Positions 25,810-34,513 of a stretch of DNA of 64,000 nt are shown here, in pieces (positions within the stretch are counted from its first letter, which is position 1; every line of letters starts with the position of its first letter). The stretch is from Qipengyuania spongiae. GTDB lineage: Bacteria; Pseudomonadota; Alphaproteobacteria; Sphingomonadales; Sphingomonadaceae. The stretch spans positions 2,552,501 to 2,616,500 of the forward strand of contig NZ_CP092471.1 in assembly GCF_026168555.1 (NCBI RefSeq), written 5' to 3'. A program made the position numbers and the translations under genes. A model generated the notes under the pieces. That model was not told the DNA's origin, made no database searches, and worked only from the letters and a program-made list of their open reading frames with translations.

Positions 25810-26949
25810 ATGCGGAAAAGGAGGCGGACCCTGCAACGAATGGATGACAGTGGCCGATCTGACGCGTTATCCGAGCTCGACCCGTCCCGCTACGCCCATA
25901 TCGACAGTCTGCTGGCGCTGTTGGGATTGTGGTTCGTAGGAGAGGAGCCTTCACCCAAGGTGGAGGATTGGAACACGATTCTGGACATTGCTGCGCGAAC
26001 CAAGACCGCCGGCCTCGTCGCGCACGTCGCAGATCGCGTTGCCGTGCCGGAGGGGATTGCGGGCAAGATCAGCCAGATGCGTGACGCGATCCTGGTGCGC
26101 AATCTGCGCAATCTCGATTGGACGACCAAGGCGGTGATGGCGCTCGACGCTGCCGGAATAACCTCGCTCGTGTTCAAAGGCGTCTTGCGGTCCAAGCAGG
26201 TATACGGCACCTGGAATGTGCGCGCCTCGAACGACATCGACCTCCTCGTTCCCCGCTCGCGTTACGACGAAGCCCGAAAGGCTTTGAAGGAAGCGGGGTT
26301 CGCGCCTCAAGTGCCGGACGATTCGCAGTGGTGGCACCGATGTCTCGGCGAAGCGCCCTATCGGCGGGGGGATTCCGATTGTCCGTTCATAGATCTGCAT
26401 CAGAGCCTTCAGCAGCCCGGAGGCCCCTATCCTCTTGATCTCGAAAGCTTCTTCGATACCGCAATTACCACCAAATTCGGCGGAGTCGATCTCCGGACGC
26501 CGGACCCGCTCCACGCCCTTCTCATTTGTGCGATAAATTACGGCAAGGCCGTGCGCGCGCATGATCCCGTCATCGCGCCGCTCCACGAGCTCGCCTATGC
26601 CACGCGTGAATTCGGGCCGGACGAAGAAGAGCAATTGCGCCAACTCGCTCGCAAGCAGGGGCTGCGCCGGCTTGTCGATCGATCCCTGGCCGACGCGAAC
26701 ACCATGTTCCCATACGCCCTGGATCAGACTGATCGGGATATCCATTCCGATCCAGTATCGCTGGCAATGCGCCCTTGGCGCGAGCGCCCTGTTCTTCATC
26801 GCACTCGCCTCATCTGGGAATGGACCGATGGTCGGCTTCCGGGACGGGTCGGGGGGTTCGGCAGCGGGATCGGCCGCGTCCTGATGAGCAATCTGCAGCA
26901 CCACATCGACGAGCGGCGCGGTCGGCTCGCGCTGGGCCACACGGCGTAG
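25810..26949 (+). CDS. Nucleotidyltransferase family protein (NTP_transf_5-like), divergent from the lasso precursor
   Basis: A protein of about 379 residues (ATG at 25810; the frame is open to a GTG at 25633 and another ATG lies at 25840). It resembles the NTP_transf_5 family of lasso and other peptide clusters: ITSLVFKGVLRSKQVYG followed by RASNDIDLLVPRSRYDEA, where the Asp-x-Asp would bind metal in the nucleotidyltransferase fold. Paeninodin- and pseudomycoidin-type lasso clusters pair such a gene with an HprK-like kinase, and it is thought to act on the phosphorylated C-terminus. Its own promoter lies in the shared 25380-25632 region. Confidence 0.8.
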   Translation: MRKRRRTLQRMDDSGRSDALSELDPSRYAHIDSLLALLGLWFVGEEPSPKVEDWNTILDIAARTKTAGLVAHVADRVAVPEGIAGKISQMRDAILVRNLRNLDWTTKAVMALDAAGITSLVFKGVLRSKQVYGTWNVRASNDIDLLVPRSRYDEARKALKEAGFAPQVPDDSQWWHRCLGEAPYRRGDSDCPFIDLHQSLQQPGGPYPLDLESFFDTAITTKFGGVDLRTPDPLHALLICAINYGKAVRAHDPVIAPLHELAYATREFGPDEEEQLRQLARKQGLRRLVDRSLADANTMFPYALDQTDRDIHSDPVSLAMRPWRERPVLHRTRLIWEWTDGRLPGRVGGFGSGIGRVLMSNLQHHIDERRGRLALGHTA

Positions 26950-26977
26950 TACGGCAGAGCGGCCGAGCTGCGGTAAC

Positions 26978-28075
26978 CTAGCGCAATGTTGCCTTCGCCA
27001 GCACTGTCGGCCACAGTCGCGGCGGGGTGATGGCCGCAGCATCGCGTATGCGCCCCTGCTTCAGCAAGCGTGCGCCTGCCTCGCCGAGGTACCAGTCTAT
27101 TTCGCGGCGATTGCCCGGCGGCAGGTCGAGATTATCAGCGCCGCGCACCTGTTCCGCGATGAAGTCGCAATCCTCGGTCTCGATTTCGAACGGGCGATAA
27201 GCCGCCAGTTCGAGCAATTTGATCCCCGCCGCCAGTCCAAACCTGTTCCGGTCGACCTCCGCTACGTGCCCGCGCGCAATCGCGCACATGGTTTCCAGCG
27301 AGCGCGCATCTTTCAGCGCAGGAACCAGATCCGTCGTGAAACCGGCATCCCCTTCCCCCCGTGTTCGGGCCCGCGCCGCGAGGGCACCCAATTGGGATCC
27401 GACCGCCATGATCCGACCGTTGACTATCGACCCGCCCGATATCGACTGGGTGTGGAAGCGATATCTGCCAAGCCCTTCGTCGAGATTGTGCAGCCGTCCC
27501 GCCTCCGCCAGTCGCCAGTAAAGATCACTGTCTTCGGAATGGGGCACGTAGCGATAGCCGCCCGCCTTCATGACAGCTTCCCGCCTCGCCATCAGGAAAG
27601 GGTGAATGAGATATGGTTCGCGGGCCGGGACCCAGTTCGCGTCCGCAAGCGCCGGATCGCCGGGATGCGGCAGGCCCGCGAGCGGTCGACCATGTTCATC
27701 GATATGCTCCACCCGTCCGGCGACCGCCACCACATCCTCGTTCGCAGTCAGATAGCTGTATTGCCGATAGAACCGGTCGGGATCGCACAGGTCGTCCGCG
27801 TCCATTCGCGCGACGAACGGCGCGCTGGCCAGCGACAGAGCGGTGTTGAGCGCCGCCACAATTCCTGCATTCGCTTGAGAGGTTACAGAGAATCGTCGAT
27901 CGGCACGTGCCCAGCGTGAGAGAACGGCGGCCGATCCATCGGTACTGCCGTCATCGACGGCGATCACGTGGAAATCCGTAAAGCTCTGCGCCGCGATAGT
28001 TGCGAGAGCCTCGTCCAGCGTTTCGGCGGCGTTGTAAACCGGGATCAGGACGTCGATTGCCGCGACATCGCTCAC
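26978..28075 (-). CDS. Glycosyltransferase family 2
   Basis: A 365-residue GT-A enzyme. The GTG at 28075 overlaps the stop of the upstream glycosyltransferase gene (GTGA) and leads directly into VAAIDVLIPVYNAAETL. It also shows FHVIAVDDGSTDGSAAVL, ARMDADDLCDPDRF (DxD) and HSEDSDLYWRL. It probably adds one residue of the EPS repeat and is translated with the next gene upstream. Confidence 0.9.
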   Translation of the reverse strand: MSDVAAIDVLIPVYNAAETLDEALATIAAQSFTDFHVIAVDDGSTDGSAAVLSRWARADRRFSVTSQANAGIVAALNTALSLASAPFVARMDADDLCDPDRFYRQYSYLTANEDVVAVAGRVEHIDEHGRPLAGLPHPGDPALADANWVPAREPYLIHPFLMARREAVMKAGGYRYVPHSEDSDLYWRLAEAGRLHNLDEGLGRYRFHTQSISGGSIVNGRIMAVGSQLGALAARARTRGEGDAGFTTDLVPALKDARSLETMCAIARGHVAEVDRNRFGLAAGIKLLELAAYRPFEIETEDCDFIAEQVRGADNLDLPPGNRREIDWYLGEAGARLLKQGRIRDAAAITPPRLWPTVLAKATLR

Positions 28076-29031
28076 AACTCTCCACTCCGCCGGCGGACGG
28101 TGGATGCCAGTTTCCTGCCTGCTATCCGCGCAGCCAGCGCCAGCCACATGCCCGCCGCTAACGGAACACCGACAAGCAGCGCCGCCCATGCCCGCCGCGC
28201 GCGCAGATACCGCAGGGCCGAACGCAATTCGCGGAGCAGAGCAGCCAGGTCGCTACGGGAGGGGACGGAAAAGCGCTCGCGCATCCACCCTGACAGATAG
28301 GCGTCGCGGCTATCGGGCCGCAGCATATATTTGGCGAAATAGGCTCCCCGCCCCCGGTCGTATCCCTCCATCAACAGCGGAAAATCCGCTGCCTTGCGGC
28401 CGTGATGGTGGCGCACGACCATCGTCGGATCGAAACGGCCGGGAATGCCCGCCCACAGGCATGCGGCCACCGCGTCGATGTCCTCGCAGGGGAATGGCGT
28501 GCCTGCCCCCAGCATCGTGTCGATGCCGCCGATCGCCTCGAGCGCGCTGCGGCGGAAGGCGAAATTGGCGCCCTGCAAGGTGCCGGGCGGCGCAAAACTG
28601 TACGGCGCAATCATCTCGGTTTCGGTCCGTTCGTCGATCGTTACCGGGTAGTCGGAAGGATCGTGAAGGAGGATGCGGCCACCGATCAAACCGGTTTGTG
28701 GATGTTTTGCGAACGCTTCGAGCGTGGCGTCGACGATGTCCGGCGCCACATAGCAATCGTCGTCGGTGAACAGGACGATGTCGCCCTTCGCCATCCGCCA
28801 TGCCGCATCGCGCGCCGCGCCGAGACCGATCGCGGTCACGGTTTCCACCCGCGCATCCGGAAAGTCCCCCGCCGCCGCATCAAGGATCTGGCGCGTCTCG
28901 TCGGTCGAGGCGTTGTCGATCAGCAGCAATTCCCATGCCCGCTCGCTGCGCACGGCCTGCAGCGCCGCGAGCATCGGCCCGAGCGAGGGCGCGCGGTTGC
29001 GTGTGCAGATTATGATGGAAAGCTCGGTCAA
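28072..29031 (-). CDS. Glycosyltransferase family 2
   Basis: A 319-residue GT2 enzyme (TTG start, MTELSIIICTRNRAPSL) with LLLIDNASTDETRQIL, IVLFTDDDCYVAPDIV and the acceptor-loop residues CEDIDAVAA. A hydrophobic segment near the C-terminus (AALLVGVPLAAGMWLALA) suggests membrane attachment. It forms a two-gene unit with the downstream glycosyltransferase and belongs to the EPS locus. Confidence 0.9.
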   Translation of the reverse strand: MTELSIIICTRNRAPSLGPMLAALQAVRSERAWELLLIDNASTDETRQILDAAAGDFPDARVETVTAIGLGAARDAAWRMAKGDIVLFTDDDCYVAPDIVDATLEAFAKHPQTGLIGGRILLHDPSDYPVTIDERTETEMIAPYSFAPPGTLQGANFAFRRSALEAIGGIDTMLGAGTPFPCEDIDAVAACLWAGIPGRFDPTMVVRHHHGRKAADFPLLMEGYDRGRGAYFAKYMLRPDSRDAYLSGWMRERFSVPSRSDLAALLRELRSALRYLRARRAWAALLVGVPLAAGMWLALAARIAGRKLASTVRRRSGEL

Positions 29032-29228
29032 TGTATTGCTTGCGATCGGGGCCTCGCGATATGCGGCTCGGCGTCTAGCCCGCCCTGCGCGCCGAAAGAA
29101 GGAAATTCGCGGGCGGTGCCCTGCCCTGCTACGGTTCGGCGAACCAAATTGACTATGCCATTCCCATGCCCGATGCTGCGCTGCAATGATTTGACGGCAT
29201 CGGCTGTCGAAAGAAACCGGCCCATCCG

Positions 29229-30086
29229 TTGATTCTCATCCGAACCCAGCAAGTCGACAAGCGGCTACATACCTTTTCGCAGGACCTCGCGGAATGGAGC
29301 GGGATGCCGGTCGCCTTCGTGATCGACGAACGCAACGCCGCGGTCGATATTCCGGCGGGCGCCTCGAAAGTCTCGCTTACCGAGACCGCCTGCCGCGCAC
29401 TTGGCCTTTATTGCCCGAAGGATTTCGCCTGGCGTTGCGGGGATTACGGGCTTTACCTCGCCCGCGTGGCCTTTCCCGACTGCGCACGTTTTTGGCTGAT
29501 CGAAAGCGACGTCCGCATTGCCGGAGAACGGCCGGAGGAATTCTTCGCGATCCTCGCGGGCAGCGGTGCCGATCTCCTGTCCAGCTTCATGGGACCGGCC
29601 AGCGAAGACTGGTTCTGGTATCGCGCCGCGGCCAATCGCGATCTCGGCGTCCATAAGTGCTTTTTTCCGGTCTGCCGCTTGACCGCCGCTGCGATCGACC
29701 GGATGCTGGCGGTCCGGCAGCGTCATGGTCGCTCTTGGGCTCGCCGCCATTTCTGGCCGAACGACGAGGCCTTCGTCGCGACGACGCTGATCGGAGAGGG
29801 CTGGTCGTACGCCGATCTGAACGCGGTCGGCGGGACGGTGTACGATCCGGCCGAGTTCCACTTCGAAAGCGTGTTCGACGGCGACAGCGACCTGCCCGCC
29901 GACGGACCACCGCGCCTGTTCCATCCTGTCCTCTTTTCGCCCGCGCTCGAAGCCAAGCGCGCCAGGCTCGCCTCCCGCGACGGGCGGAAGGGTCGCCTCG
30001 GGCGCTTGGTCGAGAAACTCGATCGCAGGCTCGGCCTTTCCGCGCTCGCCTATCGCATCAACAGGAGCCGGCCATGGGCGAGCTGA
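29229..30086 (+). CDS. Unrecognised EPS-locus protein, possibly a glycosyltransferase
   Basis: A 285-residue protein with no family I recognise. It has no signal peptide or membrane helix. The sequence FWLIESDVRIAGERPEEFF has an acidic E-x-D pattern like the metal site of GT-A enzymes, and FWPNDEAFVATTLI could hold an acceptor-site acid. The gene starts at TTG and is followed at 28 bp by a pyruvyl transferase gene on the same strand, so a role in EPS repeat-unit assembly or decoration is likely but unproven. Confidence 0.6.
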   Translation: MILIRTQQVDKRLHTFSQDLAEWSGMPVAFVIDERNAAVDIPAGASKVSLTETACRALGLYCPKDFAWRCGDYGLYLARVAFPDCARFWLIESDVRIAGERPEEFFAILAGSGADLLSSFMGPASEDWFWYRAAANRDLGVHKCFFPVCRLTAAAIDRMLAVRQRHGRSWARRHFWPNDEAFVATTLIGEGWSYADLNAVGGTVYDPAEFHFESVFDGDSDLPADGPPRLFHPVLFSPALEAKRARLASRDGRKGRLGRLVEKLDRRLGLSALAYRINRSRPWAS

Positions 30087-30114
30087 CCTGTCCCGACCGG
30101 AGCGCTGCGACCTC

Positions 30115-31005
30115 ATGAAGCTCGTCTATTTCCAGGACCCCAAGCGCAATTTCGGCGACGATCTCAACCCCTGGCTGTGGGACCGGCTGCTGCCCGGCCT
30201 GATCGACGGCGACTCTTCCAGCGGGCTGTTATTTGGCGTCGGCACCATTCTCGAGCCCTGGTTCGTCGAGGATCTGGAGCCCGGAACACGCAAATACGTC
30301 CTCGGATCGGGCGGCGGGATGACGGTCCCGGCGATCACGCTCGACGACAGCTGGACGGTGCGCGGCGTGCGCGGGCCGCTGACGGCGGCCTATCTCGGCC
30401 TGCCCGCCTCTCTCGCCGCGACCGACCCGGCCATGTGCATCGGACGGCATTTCGAACGCCCGGCGAAAAGGTCCGGCGGGGTCGGCTTCATGCCGCACCA
30501 CGCCGCGCTGCGCCGCTGGGACTGGCGCGGGACCTGCGAGGAAGCGGGCCTGATCTATCTCGACCCGCACGCCGATCCACTCGAGACCATGGGGCAAATC
30601 GCCAATTGCGACCTCGTGCTGGCCGATGCGATGCACGCCGCCATTGTCGCCGATGCACTGCGCGTGCCCTGGTTTCCGTTGCAGATCAGCCCGATCAATT
30701 ATGTCGGCAAGTGGCACGACTGGGGCGCGTCGATCCGGATGCCGATCCATTTCCAGCCGCTGCCCGACCTCTACGATCCGCTGCGGGCAAGCAGCGTCGG
30801 CGACCTGCGCCGACAGGGCCTGCGTCGCGCGGTCTACGAGTGGCGGCAGGGCAGTTCGCGCCGCGCGGCGGACAAGGCGGCCGAGCGGTTGCAGGCCTAT
30901 GCGAAGGATTACGAACCCTATCTCAGCCGCGACGAGGATTTCGACCGCGCCGTTTCCGGTTTCGAAGCACGGCTGGCGGCGTTCCGGGCGGAGATCGGGG
31001 ACTAG
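30115..31005 (+). CDS. Polysaccharide pyruvyl transferase family protein (ExoV-like)
   Basis: A 296-residue protein of the pyruvyl transferase family: NFGDDLNPWLWDRLLPG near the start, then GSGGGMTVPAI, VRGVRGPLTAAYLG, GFMPHH and LVLADAMHAAIVADALRVPWFPL. Enzymes of this type add ketal-linked pyruvate from phosphoenolpyruvate to a sugar of the EPS repeat. A second family member lies at 32156. Its TAG stop lies in a CTAG shared with the stop of the convergent gene. Confidence 0.88.
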   Translation: MKLVYFQDPKRNFGDDLNPWLWDRLLPGLIDGDSSSGLLFGVGTILEPWFVEDLEPGTRKYVLGSGGGMTVPAITLDDSWTVRGVRGPLTAAYLGLPASLAATDPAMCIGRHFERPAKRSGGVGFMPHHAALRRWDWRGTCEEAGLIYLDPHADPLETMGQIANCDLVLADAMHAAIVADALRVPWFPLQISPINYVGKWHDWGASIRMPIHFQPLPDLYDPLRASSVGDLRRQGLRRAVYEWRQGSSRRAADKAAERLQAYAKDYEPYLSRDEDFDRAVSGFEARLAAFRAEIGD

Positions 31006-32093
31006 TCGCCCGCCGCATGTTCCCGGCGCGCCTCCGCGGCTTTCCGGCGATTGAGATAGCGGCGCACCGGCAGCTTCGCCTGCGCAATCAGCGCGCTCCA
31101 GGCCGAAGGGTTGTTCCGGAAAGTCAGCCGCCGCTCGACCTCCTCCTTCGGGACGCGCACGATGCAGCCGATCTTGTCGTCCACCCCATAGGCAAGCACC
31201 CAGTCCTTCCCCCGTGAGACAGCGCCGGTCACGTAAAGGACCTCGCCAGCCTTGTCGTTCAGCGTCTCGAGGTCGGGGATGGCATCGGGGCGCGGAAGGT
31301 CGAAGGGCTCGGCCACTGTGCGCTTCACGGCATAGGGCGCATGGGGCACGAAGGTATAGACGTTGGCCACGTAGTGCCTCAGCCCTTCGCGCGCATAGGC
31401 GGAATGAGCGAAGTGGTACATTGCGCCGCCATGCTCGACCGGACCCGCGCCGCCGCGAAACTCGCCGAACGTTTCGCCATAGGGCGACAGGTTGGGCGCG
31501 ACGCGAGTCTCGCGCCAGACGATCGTCTTGTCGGTTTTCTCGACCGGTTCCATCACCCGGTGTGGCCCGATCTCGTAGACGCAGCGCCAGCCCTGCGGCG
31601 TGTCGAACAGCATCCAGTTCTTTTCCGGGCGGGACTGCCCGTCGTCGCGCACCATCGCGCGCACCGGACCGACGGGGCGCAGCGTCTCGCGGTCCAGCTC
31701 AACAAGATACTGGTTGTTGAAGGGCGAGATGTCGCCCGCCCCGTAATGGAAGCCGTCGTTCCACGACATCTGGAAGGTGCCGCCGAGCGCGAAGATGCGG
31801 GGATCGGCGAACCAGCCGCGCGAACGCTCGCTGCGCCCGGCCATCAGTGGTGCGAGCAATCCGCTGATATCGACCTGCGAGCCCGGGATCGGCACGAAAT
31901 CGGGGCCGAGCCGGCAGCCCGCGATCCTGCGGTCGTTGCCCGGAGTGACCACGCGATAGACCGCCGCATAGCTCTCGCCCAGCGGCTGGATCGACGGATT
32001 GAACAGCCGCATTGCCGGATCGCGCAAACCCTCGTAATCAGCCGGCAGATAATCTTCGACGGGCAACATCACGTGCACAGGCGCGGTATTCAT
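31002..32093 (-). CDS. GH130-like five-bladed beta-propeller protein
   Basis: A 363-residue protein (ATG at 32093). It has the layout of glycoside hydrolase family 130 / beta-mannoside phosphorylase-like propellers: RLFNPSIQPLGESYAAVYRV, WFADPRIFALGGTFQMSWND, EKNWMLFDTPQGWRCVYEI and FRGGAGPVEHGGAMYHFAH. Many homologues in EPS and LPS loci have no tested activity and may act as transferases or phosphorylases. It lies between two pyruvyl transferase genes on the opposite strand. The 63-bp gap to the divergent gene must hold both promoters. Confidence 0.65.
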   Translation of the reverse strand: MNTAPVHVMLPVEDYLPADYEGLRDPAMRLFNPSIQPLGESYAAVYRVVTPGNDRRIAGCRLGPDFVPIPGSQVDISGLLAPLMAGRSERSRGWFADPRIFALGGTFQMSWNDGFHYGAGDISPFNNQYLVELDRETLRPVGPVRAMVRDDGQSRPEKNWMLFDTPQGWRCVYEIGPHRVMEPVEKTDKTIVWRETRVAPNLSPYGETFGEFRGGAGPVEHGGAMYHFAHSAYAREGLRHYVANVYTFVPHAPYAVKRTVAEPFDLPRPDAIPDLETLNDKAGEVLYVTGAVSRGKDWVLAYGVDDKIGCIVRVPKEEVERRLTFRNNPSAWSALIAQAKLPVRRYLNRRKAAEARREHAAGD

Positions 32094-32155
32094 GGAATTC
32101 CCCGTTGTCGGCGTTTCCCTTGCGGGACCGCCCTCACCCCAGACAAAAGGGCCGA

Positions 32156-32989
32156 ATGATGACGCAGGACGCCAGCGGGAGAACTCTACCGCTGTTCTAC
32201 TGGGATGCAAAGGGCCTCGCCCTCTCCGATCCGAAGCGCGGCGTGTTCGAGACCGGCAATTTCGGCGACCTTGCTTCCGTTTCGGTGGTCGAGTGGCTCT
32301 CGGGCCAAACGGTCGAACACGCATCGGACGATACGGACGGGCCGCGCCTGCTTGCCATCGGTTCCATCCTCCATCGCGCGCGTGATGGCGACGTCATCTG
32401 GGGTAGCGGTTTGAAGGGCAGCGCCGCCGAGCAGTTCGACGCGGGCCGCATCGACATCCGCAGCTGCCGCGGTCCGATTACCTACGACTTCCTGAAGCGG
32501 CGCGGCTGTGACCTCGGCAAGGTGACGACCCTGTTCGATCCCGGTTCGCTCGCCCACTGCCTGCCCGTCGCCGAAACGCTCGACCCCGGCGCGAACCGGG
32601 GCAAGACCCTCATCATTCCCCATTTTCGCGAATTGGCGAGCTTTGCGCGAAAGAACTGGCGCCAACGCAAGCAGATCGTTTCGGTGGACTGCACGCTCGA
32701 GACCATGATGGCGCGGCTCGTCGGCGCCGAACGGGTGATCTCGAGCTCGCTCCACGGCATCATCGTGGCGGAGGCGCTCGGCGTTCCGGCAATCTGGCTG
32801 CGGCCGATGACGGCGGAAAGCCACCTGAAATATTACGATTATTACTACGCCACGGAACGCTACGACGTGACCTGCCACGACACGCTGCGCGACGCATTGA
32901 AAGCGGATGCGCCGCCGCTGCCCCGTCTCGATCACGCCGCGATGCGCGCTTCCTTCCCGCACGACCGCGTCGACGAACTGGCGCGCTGA
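32156..32989 (+). CDS. Polysaccharide pyruvyl transferase family protein
   Basis: A 277-residue protein starting at tandem ATGs (32156/32159) after AAAGGG. Family features are ETGNFGDLASVSVVEWL, VIWGSGLKGS, CRGPITYDFLKRRG, LIIPHFREL and VISSSLHGIIVAEALGVPAIWL. It probably adds a pyruvate ketal to a second position or sugar of the EPS. It is followed after 12 bp by the wzx gene. Confidence 0.87.
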   Translation: MMTQDASGRTLPLFYWDAKGLALSDPKRGVFETGNFGDLASVSVVEWLSGQTVEHASDDTDGPRLLAIGSILHRARDGDVIWGSGLKGSAAEQFDAGRIDIRSCRGPITYDFLKRRGCDLGKVTTLFDPGSLAHCLPVAETLDPGANRGKTLIIPHFRELASFARKNWRQRKQIVSVDCTLETMMARLVGAERVISSSLHGIIVAEALGVPAIWLRPMTAESHLKYYDYYYATERYDVTCHDTLRDALKADAPPLPRLDHAAMRASFPHDRVDELAR

Positions 32990-33001
32990 CAGGCCAGTGC
33001 C

Positions 33002-34513
33002 GTGAAGAGCACCTCCAACCTCCTGATGAGGGGAGCCTTCTGGATCGGGGCCACGCGGGTCGCCGTCAACCTGATGGGCCTCGCGAGCACGATCATCCTT
33101 GCGCGCCTGCTGGTGCCGGAGGATTTCGGCCTGGTGGCGATCGCGACCGCACTGGCCGCAGTCATCCAGGCGGTCACCGAACTTTCCCTGTCGCAGGCGC
33201 TCGTTCAGCACGCCGATCCCGAGGAGGATCATTTCCACACCGCCTGGACCATGAACGTCCTGCGGGCGGCCATCCTCGGTGTGCTGATCGCCGCACTCGG
33301 CTGGCCGGCGGCCTATTTTTACGCCGAGCCGCGCCTAATCGAGATCATGATCGGCTTCGGTATCGCCAATGTGATCGGAGGCTTCATCAATCCCCGGCTG
33401 GCGCTGTTCGAGCGCAGGCTCGAATTCAAACAATGGGTGTTTCTAAGTGGCGGCGAGAAGCTGGCGGGTTTCGTCGTATCGGCGGGTATCGCCTTCGTCT
33501 TCCGGTCCTACTGGGCGCTCGTCGTAGGTGTGCTGGCCTCGCAGTTGACGCGGGTGATCGTGTCTTACGCGCTCATTTCCTATCGTCCGCGCCCGCGGCT
33601 TTCGCATTATCGCGACCTGCTTAATTTCTCGATCTGGCTGACCTTCGGACAGGCGGTGCAGGCGATCAACTGGCGCGCTAATCCATTGCTGCTTGCCGCC
33701 TTCCTGCCGACGCCGGTGGTCGGCAGCTACAATGTCGCATCACGCGTCTCCTCGCTCGCAGTCAACGAGGTGCTGGAGCCGGTCAATGCGTTGCTCTTCC
33801 CCGCCTTCTCGCGCCTCCAGTCCGAGCGCGAGCGGCTGCGCGCCGCCTATATCAGGACGCAGGGGCTGCTCGCCCTGCTGTCTTTCCCGGTCGGATGCGG
33901 ACTCGCCGCAGTGGCCGCGCCGACCGTGCTGCTGGTGCTGGGCGAACAATGGCGCAGCGCCATTCCGATCGTGCAGTTCCTCGCCATCGCGGCGGTGATC
34001 CAGCGCCAGGTGCAGCTGAGCCCGCTTGCCATGGCGACTGCCAATACCAAGCAGATGTTCGGCCGCGACGTGCGCGCGCTGATAATCCGCCTTCCGCTGG
34101 TGCTGGGCGGCCTCGCCTTCGGCCCGTCGCTCGGCGTCGGAAGCCTGTTCGGCGCGCTGATCGGCCACACGCTGTCCTCGCTCCTTAATGCGCTGCTCAA
34201 CATGCAGCTGGTGGCGAAGATCATCGATCTCGGCCTGATGCAGCAGATGAAGCAGATCTGGCGTCCCGCGGTGGCCGGAACGTTGATGGCGCTTTGCGTC
34301 GCCGGAGCACTCGCGCGCCTGCCCGAACAGTCCGAGTTGGTCGGCCAAATCGCCATGCTGATCGGCGCGGTCGCTGCGGGCGGGGTGCTCTATGTCGGCA
34401 TCGTCGCCCTGTTGTGGCTGATTGCGGGCCGTCCGGCAGGAGCGGAGACCGAGGCGGTCGACACGGCGCGCAAAGTTCTGGGCCGGCTGCGTTCGCGAGG
34501 CGCCCCGGCCTAG
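33002..34513 (+). CDS. Wzx-type polysaccharide flippase (MOP superfamily, WzxC-like)
   Basis: A 503-residue membrane protein with about 12-14 helices. The start STSNLLMRGAFWIGATRVAVNLMGLASTIILARLLVPEDFGLVAIA is typical of WzxC/ExoT-type exporters. It would flip lipid-linked EPS repeat units across the inner membrane for the Wzy-type polymerase at 17550 and the Wzc co-polymerase at 8988. GTG start, 12 bp after the pyruvyl transferase. Its stop shares a CTAG with the convergent TonB-like gene. Confidence 0.93.
   Translation: MKSTSNLLMRGAFWIGATRVAVNLMGLASTIILARLLVPEDFGLVAIATALAAVIQAVTELSLSQALVQHADPEEDHFHTAWTMNVLRAAILGVLIAALGWPAAYFYAEPRLIEIMIGFGIANVIGGFINPRLALFERRLEFKQWVFLSGGEKLAGFVVSAGIAFVFRSYWALVVGVLASQLTRVIVSYALISYRPRPRLSHYRDLLNFSIWLTFGQAVQAINWRANPLLLAAFLPTPVVGSYNVASRVSSLAVNEVLEPVNALLFPAFSRLQSERERLRAAYIRTQGLLALLSFPVGCGLAAVAAPTVLLVLGEQWRSAIPIVQFLAIAAVIQRQVQLSPLAMATANTKQMFGRDVRALIIRLPLVLGGLAFGPSLGVGSLFGALIGHTLSSLLNALLNMQLVAKIIDLGLMQQMKQIWRPAVAGTLMALCVAGALARLPEQSELVGQIAMLIGAVAAGGVLYVGIVALLWLIAGRPAGAETEAVDTARKVLGRLRSRGAPA

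Noticed and set aside
18706..26949. Lasso isopeptidase and TonB receptor genes
   Set aside because: Searched for because many proteobacterial lasso clusters have them; neither is present. This cluster is of the exporter type.
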